In this document: one piece after another, positions 24,018 through 31,304 of the stretch
Numbering within the stretch: the stretch's first letter is position 1
How the letters are laid out: every line of letters begins with the position of its first letter
DNA from: Candidatus Altimarinota bacterium
GTDB taxonomy: Bacteria; Patescibacteriota; Gracilibacteria; UBA4473
Length of the DNA stretch: 34,283 bases
Direction: 5' to 3'
NCBI GenBank assembly: GCA_027028725.1
Contig: JALVIB010000030.1
Coordinates: 1-34,283, forward strand
Position numbers and translations under genes: made by a program
The notes under the pieces: model-generated
Databases searched by the model: none
Seen by the model: only the letters and a program-made list of their open reading frames with translations
What the model was told of the DNA's origin: nothing

Positions 24018-24794
24018 ATGATTAAAAAAGGTAATTCTATAGTTCTTTTTCACGAAAAACAAGTTCGTCGTTATTGGGATGAGGAAAAAGAACTTTGGTA
24101 TTTTTCGGTTATTGATGTAATTGCGATTTTGACAGAAAGCACAAATCCAAGAAAATATTGGAGTGTCCTAAAAACAAGGCTTAAAAAAGAAGGAAGTGAA
24201 GTGGCTACAAATTGTAGCCGTTTGAAATTGTTAGCAAGTGACGGAAAAATGAGAATGACCGATGTTGCTGATACGCAAACGCTTTTAAGGCTTATTCAAT
24301 CTATTCCGTCTCCTAAAGCTGAACCTTTAAAAATTTGGTTAGCACAAGTTGGGTATGAAAGAATAGAAGAAACCGAAGATCCAGAACTTGCTTTTGAAAG
24401 GGCAATGCGAACTTATTTACAAAAAGGATATTCCAAAGAATGGATAAATCAGAGATTAAAAACAATCGAAGTTCGTAAAGAACTTACAGATGAATGGAAA
24501 GAGCGAGGTGTAAAAGAAGGATTAGAATTTGCAATTCTTACAAATGAAATTACAAAAGCATGGTCAGGAAAGTCTGTAAAAGCATATAAAAAATTTAAAG
24601 GACTTAAAAAAGAGAATTTACGAGACAATATGACAAATCTTGAATTGATTCTAAACATGTTAGCCGAAGCTACAACAACAGAAATTTCCAAAAAGAAACA
24701 ACCCAAAAATTTTCAGCAAAGCAAAAAGGAAACTAAAATAATTCTACAAACCAAGGAAACTCTGATGGAAATCACCCCATCAAAATTTCCTTAA
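24018..24794 (+). CDS. Bro-N domain protein, phage antirepressor-like
   Basis: 258 residues. The N-terminal 110 residues match the Bro-N pattern: YFSVIDVIAILTESTNPRKYWSVLKTRL, then KLLASDGKMRMTDVAD and an IPSPKAEPLKIWLAQVG. The C-terminal half (about 118-215) is helical and resembles the DinD-like extension found in bacterial chromosomal copies, followed by a Lys/Gln-rich tail. Such proteins bind DNA and are common in phages and mobile elements; the role here is unknown. It has no TCCCGCGA copy and lies directly beside the MITE, so recent arrival is plausible. Confidence 0.8.
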   Translation: MIKKGNSIVLFHEKQVRRYWDEEKELWYFSVIDVIAILTESTNPRKYWSVLKTRLKKEGSEVATNCSRLKLLASDGKMRMTDVADTQTLLRLIQSIPSPKAEPLKIWLAQVGYERIEETEDPELAFERAMRTYLQKGYSKEWINQRLKTIEVRKELTDEWKERGVKEGLEFAILTNEITKAWSGKSVKAYKKFKGLKKENLRDNMTNLELILNMLAEATTTEISKKKQPKNFQQSKKETKIILQTKETLMEITPSKFP

Positions 24795-24942
24795 CTTAAG
24801 ATAAAAATTTCGCGGGATTTTGGAATTTAAACTCTTGCATTTGAGAAAAATATAAAATAGTATTCACCTGACTAAGAACTATTTAAAGTTTGGATAAATT
24901 CTAGTTATCGGAAATAAATTTTATTCTTACAAATATCTAAAT

Positions 24943-25365
24943 ATGAACATTTTCATTCAATACTTTTTAGCCCCAATAACTACAGGAGTGATTATATTCA
25001 TCGCTCAATTCTTTTTACTTCCAAAACTTGAGAGAAACAAAGTTGCTCAAGTTGAATTATGGAGAGAGAAAAAAGATGTATTTATTAAGTCAGTTGAATT
25101 AATAGACGAAAAATATCAGTCTCTTGACTTTGGAAAGGGACACAAAACCACTTTCAGCAAACCAATGGAAGTTAACAAGATATATACAAGATTGCTTATA
25201 CTAAGTGAAAATCAGAAAATACCAGATAAGTTTTGGAAATTTTTTGATAATTCTGTTTTAAAATACACTCCTGCTGAAAGAGGTGAGTTTATTCTACTTC
25301 TTCAAAAAGAACTGGGGCTAAAAAGCGATACTAGACCTAATGAGATTCCTTATATATTCGAATAA
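24943..25365 (+). CDS. Unknown protein with one N-terminal membrane helix
   Basis: Not recognised. The 140 residues start with a hydrophobic helix (about 7-28) and continue as a charged, helical, probably cytoplasmic domain (ELWREKKDVFIKSVELIDEKYQSL). There is no catalytic motif. It has no motif copy in its body; a copy lies upstream at 24811. With the Bro-N gene it forms a short accessory-looking stretch between the MITE and purH. Confidence 0.65.
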   Translation: MNIFIQYFLAPITTGVIIFIAQFFLLPKLERNKVAQVELWREKKDVFIKSVELIDEKYQSLDFGKGHKTTFSKPMEVNKIYTRLLILSENQKIPDKFWKFFDNSVLKYTPAERGEFILLLQKELGLKSDTRPNEIPYIFE

Positions 25366-25384
25366 AATTTACATCCGATAACAA

Positions 25385-25508
25385 AGTATATGAGGTTCAA
25401 GAAAAAGTGCGTTAATAATTTTCAAAGGTTGCGCTTTTTCTTTTACCCAAATTTCGCCTCCTTTTATGATAAACTTAATAAGGAAGTCGGCGAAACTTCT
25501 CATATACT
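25385..25508. repeat. Structured element with 10-bp terminal inverted repeats
   Basis: AGTATATGAG (25385-25394) and CTCATATACT (25499-25508) enclose two further nested pairs: AAGAAAAAG / CTTTTTCTT (about 25400 and 25453-25442) and TTCGCC / GGCGAA (25453, 25489). The whole 124 bp can fold into a three-way-like structure. It lies between convergent genes, so it could be a bidirectional terminator or a small non-autonomous element. Confidence 0.5.
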
Positions 25509-25573
25509 GAAACGTTAAATTTCCCGCGAAATTTCTTGTTATCTCGTGAGCTTGTGAACTCGTAAACTATTTT

Positions 25574-27073
25574 TTAGTGTAAAAAACTTCGTGTTCCGGT
25601 CAAAACCATTTTAATTCCTAATTCGTCAGCTTTGGCGAAAACAATTTCGTCATTTCGTGAACCTCCCGGCTGAATAATCGCGGAAATTTTCGCTGCTCCC
25701 GCCGCCTCCACCGCGTCCGGAAAAGGAAAGAAGGCATCAGAGGCAAGAGCTGCTCCCGCGGCTTTTTCTCCCGCTTGGGCAATAGCATTTTTCATCGCAT
25801 CAACCCGCGAAGTTTGCCCTCCGTTTGCGCCGATTAAAGCGCCGTCTTTAACAATCGCAATGGCGTTTGATTTCACCATTTTGACGATTTTCCAAGCAGT
25901 CAAAAGATCAGTAATTTCTGCTTCGGAAGGCGCTTCTTTGGTCACTGTTTCCAAATTTTCGCGGGAAATTTCCTTCAAATCAATTTCTTGCATTAGTGTT
26001 CCCCCACGAACCCGTTTTAGAGCGAAATCCGGCTCCACTTTATCCATATTTGATACTTCCAAAACTCGTAAATTTTTCTTGGTCCGCAAAATTTCCAATG
26101 CGTCATCATCATACGCCGGCGCCATCACCACTTCGTTGAAAAAGGAGACAATTTGCTCGGCTGTCGCTTTATTTACCTTGCGATTCAGCGCAATAATTCC
26201 ACCAAAAGCCGATAACGAATCACCCATTTCGTAAGCCCGCGAAAAAGCATCTTCAATGGTTTCACCAATCGCCGCACAACATGGTGAAGCGTGTTTGATA
26301 ATGCAGGCAAAAGGTTCTTGGAAACTAATCGCCAATTCCAACGCCCCAGTCGAGTCTCCGAAATTATTGTAAGAAAGCGGTTTCCCGTTTAAAACTTTAG
26401 CTTTAACTAAATTCACTCCTTCCACAAACGGATCTTCCAAAATTACTGCCGATTGGTGCGGATTTTCTCCGTAACGAAGTGGCATTTTTTCGGCATTCTC
26501 CACCCAAAATTTCGCGATTAATAGATCGTAGTGCGCGGTCATTTCAAAAACTTTCGCCGCCAATAATTTTCGTGTTGGCAAAGAAATATCACCTTCTTGT
26601 TTCAATTCCGCGATAATTTTCGCGTAATCTGCCGGATCGACAACTGGCGCACAAAATTCAAAATTTTTCGCCGCCGCCCGAATCATTGACGGACCTCCGA
26701 TATCAATTTGTTCCACTTTTTCGCGGAAATCTTTGGATTCGTCTAGATAATTTTTCTTGAACGGATAAAGATTAACCACGACCATATCGATGTCTTCTAA
26801 ATTATTTTCCGCCATAAATTTCTCGTGAAGCTCGTTTTCGCGCAAATACAAAATTCCCGCGAAAATTTGCGGTGTCAGGGTTTTAATTCGTCCTTCCAGT
26901 CCTTCTGGAAACTTTGTAAAATCAGCAACTTCTTGAAGTTGTTCAATCCCGGCTTCTTTTAGTTTACGGAAAGTTCCGCCCGTGGAAAGAATGTTGTAGC
27001 CAAGCTTTTCCAGCTCTTGGGCAAATTCCACGATACCTGTTTTGTCTGAAACCGAGATTAGTACATTTTTCAT
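25574..27073 (-). CDS. purH: Bifunctional AICAR transformylase/IMP cyclohydrolase
   Basis: Performs the last two steps of purine synthesis to IMP. 499 residues, the normal length. The MGS-like cyclohydrolase domain (about 1-140) shows SDKTGIVEFAQ and STGGT; the transformylase domain shows RYGENPHQ, KHASPC (the family Lys-His pair, usually KHANPCG) and SNAIAIVKDG. A purine pathway gene is notable for a CPR genome, in which such pathways are often incomplete; no other pur gene is in the window. It has several motif-like copies, for example FAGI (26857) and ISREN (25959). Confidence 0.95.
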   Translation of the reverse strand: MKNVLISVSDKTGIVEFAQELEKLGYNILSTGGTFRKLKEAGIEQLQEVADFTKFPEGLEGRIKTLTPQIFAGILYLRENELHEKFMAENNLEDIDMVVVNLYPFKKNYLDESKDFREKVEQIDIGGPSMIRAAAKNFEFCAPVVDPADYAKIIAELKQEGDISLPTRKLLAAKVFEMTAHYDLLIAKFWVENAEKMPLRYGENPHQSAVILEDPFVEGVNLVKAKVLNGKPLSYNNFGDSTGALELAISFQEPFACIIKHASPCCAAIGETIEDAFSRAYEMGDSLSAFGGIIALNRKVNKATAEQIVSFFNEVVMAPAYDDDALEILRTKKNLRVLEVSNMDKVEPDFALKRVRGGTLMQEIDLKEISRENLETVTKEAPSEAEITDLLTAWKIVKMVKSNAIAIVKDGALIGANGGQTSRVDAMKNAIAQAGEKAAGAALASDAFFPFPDAVEAAGAAKISAIIQPGGSRNDEIVFAKADELGIKMVLTGTRSFLH

Positions 27074-27406
27074 TTTTTAAAGAAAATTGTCGCCCGTATT
27101 TTGTTTTTTTAATGAAAAAAATCTAGCAAAAATCCCGCGAAATAAAATGACACTCTACGAGCTTGCGAGTAGTTAGTGGAATTTTACCCTGAGCGACAAA
27201 TTCTTTTTGAAAATCAGAAGTCGAATGGGTCTCTCTTGTGCCAAGTCCGGACTTGTTTTTCTAAAATTTCGCGGGATTTCTTATTATCTTGTAAACTCGT
27301 AAACTTATTTAATTACTTTCACTTGTTGTCCATAAATATTAGGCAACCACAAAGGATCGCCCCTACAAAAAATTATTAACTTTTAATTGTTAACTATTAA
27401 TTTTCT
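27074..27406. other. Intergenic region with dispersed repeats
   Basis: The 333-bp gap between ftsK and purH contains motif copies at 27131 and 27269, one AAGTCCGGACTT (27243-27254) preceded by CTTGTGCC exactly as at 31254-31273, the phrase TTGTAAACTCGTAAACT (27289) that also occurs near 6325 and 25550, and ACCACAAAGGATCGCCCCTA (27348), a relative of 5519-5537. No gene is seen. Confidence 0.7.
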
Positions 27407-29779
27407 TTACTGCTGTCCATAAATTTCGCGGGGTTTGGCACCGCGACTTGGTCCGATAATTCCGCGTTCTTCCATTTGGTCGAGAATTCGTGCGGCGCGG
27501 GCATAACCAATTTCCAGTCGGCGTTGCAGGAACGAAGCCGATGCTTTTTTATTTTGCAAAACAACTTCCACCGCTTTGGAATAAAGTTTATCCAAATCAG
27601 CATCATCCGTTTCGCGTTGCGGTAAACCAGCCGTCAAAACTTTCCCTTTCGCCATTCCTTCAATGGATTGCTCGGTAATTTCATCGTTTCCAATCGCTTC
27701 CGGGAACTGTAATTTAAGGAAATTCACTAACCGCGAAACTTCTTCGTTAGAAATATAAATTCCTTGCACGCGCGTTAAATTTCCTGAATTTCCGTCGAGA
27801 TACAACATATCTCCTAGACCGAGCAAACTTTCCGCTCCCATTCCATCAATAATTGTCCGCGAATCGATCTGCGAAGAAACCTTGAAGGCAATTCTCGCGG
27901 GCAAATTTGCTTTAATCAAACCAGTTACGACATCAACCGAAGGTCTTTGTGTCGCGATAATTAAATGCATCCCGACCGCTCGCGCCAGCTGCGCAATTCG
28001 GACAATCGCCGCCTCGACATCTTTCCCCGCGACCATCATTAAATCCGCCAACTCATCAACAACAATCACAATCCGCGGTTCCTTTTTTTCCGCGAATTTT
28101 TCGTTGTATTGATCTATATTTACCACTCCGACTTCCGCCAGCATTCGATAACGACGATTCATTTCCGCCACCGCCCACGCCAGTGCGGAAACGGATTTTT
28201 CCGGTTCAACAATCACCGGTGTCAAAAGATGCGGAAGCCCTTTATAACGGCTTAATTCTACGCGTTTCGGGTCTATTAAAATTAGTTTCAAATCTTCCGG
28301 CGAATTATTCCAAAGCAAGGAACACAAAAAAGCGTTCATTCCGACCGATTTCCCCGATCCTGTTTTCCCCGCCATCAGCAAGTGAGGCATTTTCGCGAGA
28401 TTTACAACTACCGGTTTCCCCGAAACATCGCGTCCCACCGCCAATTTCAACGGATCTTCGGATTTTTCCCACGCTTCGGATTCCAAAATTTCGCGCATAC
28501 TGACATTGGCGCGCTTGGCGTTCGGGATTTCAATTCCCACCAAACTTTTCCCACGAATCGGGGCTTCAATTCGGATATTTTCAGCTGCCAAAGCGAGCGC
28601 TAAATCGTTTTTGAGTGAAGTAATTTTGGTTAATTTTACGCCCGCCGCCGGTTCTAGCGTAAATTGCGTGACGGTTGGACCAACATGCACTGATTTCATG
28701 GTTACTTCAATTCCAAACTGGCTTAATTTCTCGCGAATTTTTTCGGCATCGGCGCGCAGTTTTTTCTCGTCTGCAACCACTTTGGATGGCTTGTTTTCCA
28801 ACAAATCCAAAGTTGGCGGTTCCCAAGTTCCCTGCAATTTTTGGTGCATTTTTTCCTCAATTTTTTCCTCGCAAGATTTTTCGCGGGATTTTATAACTTG
28901 TTTTTTCTCGTTCGCATCAACTATTTCCAGCTCATTCTGAAACCGCGAACTCGTTTTTTTCGCGGATTTTTCTTTGGCAATTTCCGCTTTCGCTTCGTCT
29001 AAAATTTTCTTCTGCACCGCTCCGGTAGTATCTTCTATCTTTAACTCATCCTTCTGTCTACTTCCTTTTCGCGCCTGCCCTCCGAAGCCTTGGCGGAGGA
29101 GGGAAAAAATTTCCGACCAATGAATTCGAAACCCAATTGTCGCTGTAATCCACGCCAAACCGAGCAAAAAAACCGCCGTCACCATATCACCAAAAAATTC
29201 GCGGATAAAAAAATCAATCGTAAAGCCCAGCGCTCCTCCGCGTGTTGCCGATAAAGCCAGCGACTCGTTTTGCGGAAGGGATAAATTTATCAGTCCCAAA
29301 ATCGCAGCAAAAAAGACTATCAGTGACAAAATCCGCACCGGTGACCATTCGTAATAAAAAGGATGTTTTTGGTCATCGGGATTTTTGGTGAAAATAAAAA
29401 TTCCCCCAATGGCGATAAAAATCAATGGCACAATCCACAACCCAATCCCGAAAAGCCAGCGAAATCCCGCGAAAATTTGGCGAGAAAGTTCGGCGGAACT
29501 GAAAAAAATCGCTAACAAAATTATCCCCAAACTAATCCAACTCCACCCGACAATTTCCTTATAAATCGGTGTATTTTTGAATTCCGCCACTTTTTTTTCG
29601 CGGGATTTTTGTCTTTCAATTTTCGCTTTGGCTTTGGCCTTGGCTTTTTCACGCAAAGCTTTGGCGCGCTCTTTCTTTTTCTCCGCTTCAAGCATTTTTT
29701 TCGCGGCTTTTTGCGCCTCTTTCCGCAAAACACTGGCGGGAATTCGCACGGTCGGCGATTTTTTCTTTTTTCCAAACAT
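27407..29779 (-). CDS. ftsK: DNA translocase FtsK/SpoIIIE
   Basis: 790 residues. A Lys/Ala/Arg-rich N-terminus (1-68) precedes four membrane helices (about 75-215), a variable linker (220-330), the alpha and beta motor domains with Walker A GKTGSGKS (471-478) and Walker B VIVVDE (571-576), and the gamma winged-helix domain (about 720-790, KASASFLQRRLEIGYARAARILDQ). It pumps chromosomal DNA through the closing septum and, in other bacteria, reads polar DNA sequences through the gamma domain. RQGFGGQAR (229-237) in the linker is a dispersed repeat inserted beside a motif copy. Other copies read KSREK and IFAGF. The start lies 13 bp from a partial MITE end. Confidence 0.96.
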   Translation of the reverse strand: MFGKKKKSPTVRIPASVLRKEAQKAAKKMLEAEKKKERAKALREKAKAKAKAKIERQKSREKKVAEFKNTPIYKEIVGWSWISLGIILLAIFFSSAELSRQIFAGFRWLFGIGLWIVPLIFIAIGGIFIFTKNPDDQKHPFYYEWSPVRILSLIVFFAAILGLINLSLPQNESLALSATRGGALGFTIDFFIREFFGDMVTAVFLLGLAWITATIGFRIHWSEIFSLLRQGFGGQARKGSRQKDELKIEDTTGAVQKKILDEAKAEIAKEKSAKKTSSRFQNELEIVDANEKKQVIKSREKSCEEKIEEKMHQKLQGTWEPPTLDLLENKPSKVVADEKKLRADAEKIREKLSQFGIEVTMKSVHVGPTVTQFTLEPAAGVKLTKITSLKNDLALALAAENIRIEAPIRGKSLVGIEIPNAKRANVSMREILESEAWEKSEDPLKLAVGRDVSGKPVVVNLAKMPHLLMAGKTGSGKSVGMNAFLCSLLWNNSPEDLKLILIDPKRVELSRYKGLPHLLTPVIVEPEKSVSALAWAVAEMNRRYRMLAEVGVVNIDQYNEKFAEKKEPRIVIVVDELADLMMVAGKDVEAAIVRIAQLARAVGMHLIIATQRPSVDVVTGLIKANLPARIAFKVSSQIDSRTIIDGMGAESLLGLGDMLYLDGNSGNLTRVQGIYISNEEVSRLVNFLKLQFPEAIGNDEITEQSIEGMAKGKVLTAGLPQRETDDADLDKLYSKAVEVVLQNKKASASFLQRRLEIGYARAARILDQMEERGIIGPSRGAKPREIYGQQ
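29073..29100. repeat. 28-bp insert splitting a motif-like copy (ftsK linker)
   Basis: TTTTCGC (29066-29072) and GGGAAAA (29101 on) flank 28 bp with the hairpin CCTCCGAAGCCTTGGCGGAGG. The flanks are a weaker version of the motif than in the other cases, so the call is less certain. Confidence 0.55.
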
Positions 29780-29791
29780 CGTGCAAAATTA

Positions 29792-29836
29792 TAGGAAACT
29801 CTGATAAATAACGCAAAACAGAAAATTTTGAGATTC
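29792..29836. mobile_element. Partial MITE end upstream of ftsK
   Basis: TAGGAAACTCTGATAAATAA is identical to the TIR at 23805, and the next bases (CGCAAAACA, AAAATTTTGAGATT) match the inner side of the right end of the full element. It starts after TA. No partner end is visible downstream, so the copy is truncated. It lies where the ftsK promoter should be. Confidence 0.75.
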
Positions 29837-30009
29837 TCAGAGAAGTCAAAAAGACCAAGAGCATAAAAGCTTAAAAGCAAAAATCCCGCGAAAATTAGGT
29901 GACAGACAAAAAGTTAAAAAGTCGAAAAGATAAAGAGCCAAAGGACGCGCTAGTTTTTATTTTCAAGATTAAAGTACTGGAAAAGCTTTTAATCTTGTGA
30001 GCTTTTTGA

Positions 30010-30279
30010 CTAACGAAAAAGATCCGAATGCGAGCCGGTTCTTTCAAAAATTACAGATTTTTCTTCTAATTTGTAAATCAAAATCCAGTCCGGAGCAAGA
30101 TGTAATTCTCGTCGGTTCTTAAATTTTCCTAATAGTTTATGATCTTTAAATTTTTCATCCAAAACTTTGCCTTTTGCTAACATCTCAACAACTTTTTTAA
30201 ATTCTGTGAAATCTTTGCCAGACTTTTTTTGTTTACGAATGTCTCTTTTAAATTGGGTACGATAAACAACTTTTCGCAT
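30010..30279 (-). CDS. YafQ/RelE-type mRNA interferase toxin
   Basis: 89 residues from the ATG at 30279 (a TTG one codon earlier is possible). The YafQ pattern is clear: DHKLLGKFKNRRELHLAPDW (about 46-65) and a C-terminal ERTGSHSDLF, including the His, Asp and final His used for catalysis in E. coli YafQ. It cuts mRNA on the ribosome in known systems. The start overlaps the antitoxin stop by one base (TGATG), the usual coupled arrangement. Confidence 0.88.
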   Translation of the reverse strand: MRKVVYRTQFKRDIRKQKKSGKDFTEFKKVVEMLAKGKVLDEKFKDHKLLGKFKNRRELHLAPDWILIYKLEEKSVIFERTGSHSDLFR

Positions 30280-30539
30280 CAAATTCCTAATTCTTCAAAT
30301 AATTTCGCGGGATTTTCAACATAATTTAAATCTTTTCCTTGATCTGTTTCCCTCAAAACTCGTTCAGTTTCAGCATTAGGAATATTTCTAGTGGGAACAA
30401 CCGTGGCGATTTGAATCCGCCCTGAAGCAAAATCGTTCAAAAGAATTCGCGCTACTGCCGAGACACTCATATCATATTTTTTCGCGACTTTTTGAGCGCG
30501 AGCTTTGGTTGATTTTGGAATTGAAATAGTTGTATTCAT
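30279..30539 (-). CDS. RelB/DinJ-type antitoxin
   Basis: 86 residues; an N-terminal ribbon-helix-helix (MNTTISIPKSTKARAQKVAKKY...SVSAVARILLNDF) for DNA binding and a C-terminal toxin-neutralising tail. It precedes the toxin and likely autorepresses the pair. The tail contains NPAKLFEELGI, in which NPAK is a motif copy (30306), so the repeat has entered the toxin-binding end. Confidence 0.85.
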   Translation of the reverse strand: MNTTISIPKSTKARAQKVAKKYDMSVSAVARILLNDFASGRIQIATVVPTRNIPNAETERVLRETDQGKDLNYVENPAKLFEELGI

Positions 30540-30614
30540 GGAATTTGTTTAATGAAATCTAATGAAATTATACATTTTTCATTATAAACCGGCAAGGAAA
30601 AATCCCGCGAAATT

Positions 30615-30887
30615 TTACAGCCCTAATTCTGAATGCGTCCCAATATTTTCTAAAACAGCCTTACTGTTATCTTTATCAATCCGCACAATAATTCGCAAAT
30701 CTCCACCGATTTCCAGTTCCTCATACCCAATAAACCTTCCCCTTAATTTTTTTCGATAACAATTTGCTTGCCGTCCTAATTTAGAAAAATCTATCAAAGC
30801 TTTATTTATTTTATCTTTTAAATTCTTTCTAGATTCTACTAATTTTCGCGCGTTTTTTTGGAATTTTTTAGAAAAAATTAACTCCAT
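30615..30887 (-). CDS. RelE/YafQ-superfamily toxin, second module
   Basis: 90 residues with a RelE-like layout: FSKKFQKNARKL near the N-terminus, a basic helix, LRGRFIGYEELEIGGDLRII and a C-terminal ENIGTHSEL. Distant from the toxin at 30010. The start overlaps the preceding antitoxin by 10 bp. A motif copy (30601-30614) abuts the stop codon. Confidence 0.8.
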   Translation of the reverse strand: MELIFSKKFQKNARKLVESRKNLKDKINKALIDFSKLGRQANCYRKKLRGRFIGYEELEIGGDLRIIVRIDKDNSKAVLENIGTHSELGL

Positions 30888-31138
30888 AATGTTTTGTTTA
30901 ACAAATCTTCGGTGATTTCTTCTTGGTTAGGATTTACAGAAACATAATTGTTATTTTCGCCTTTCAGAGACTTTTCGACATTATCCCAATAAATTTTATC
31001 CGCCTTTGCCAAGAAATCCTGTTTATCAAAATACATTTCCAAGGCTTCGTTTATAACACGGCTTTTATTTTTAAATTTAGACAAAATATTCCACAAAGGT
31101 TTTTGCAAAGAAACGCTTGTTTTGACGGTTGTAGTCAT
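30878..31138 (-). CDS. Antitoxin of the second module
   Basis: 86 residues. MTTTVKTSVSLQKPLWNILSKF...SRVINEALEMYF has the ribbon-helix-helix pattern, followed by an acidic, Asn-rich C-terminal tail. It overlaps the toxin by 10 bp. No TCCCGCGA copy lies in it, unlike the neighbouring antitoxin. Confidence 0.75.
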   Translation of the reverse strand: MTTTVKTSVSLQKPLWNILSKFKNKSRVINEALEMYFDKQDFLAKADKIYWDNVEKSLKGENNNYVSVNPNQEEITEDLLNKTLWS

Positions 31139-31227
31139 TTTTATTTGGTTATAATCCAGGCAAACTATAAAGTATTACTTGGTAGTAGTCAATTAAAAAA
31201 TCCCGCGAAATTTTTGAAGAAAAACCT

Positions 31228-31273
31228 AAGTCCGGACTTAGACAACTTTTTATCTTGTGCCAAGTCCGGACTT
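31228..31273 (-). terminator. Palindrome pair acting as likely terminator of the VirB6-like gene
   Basis: AAGTCCGGACTT at 31228-31239 and 31262-31273, 34 bp apart from start to start, can pair as a 12-bp stem. On the minus strand the stem is followed by TTTTT and it lies 32 bp past the stop codon of the VirB6-like gene. T-runs on the other side suggest it works both ways. Confidence 0.6.
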
Positions 31274-31304
31274 GTTTTTTTAAATGCAAAATTTCGCGGG
31301 ATTT

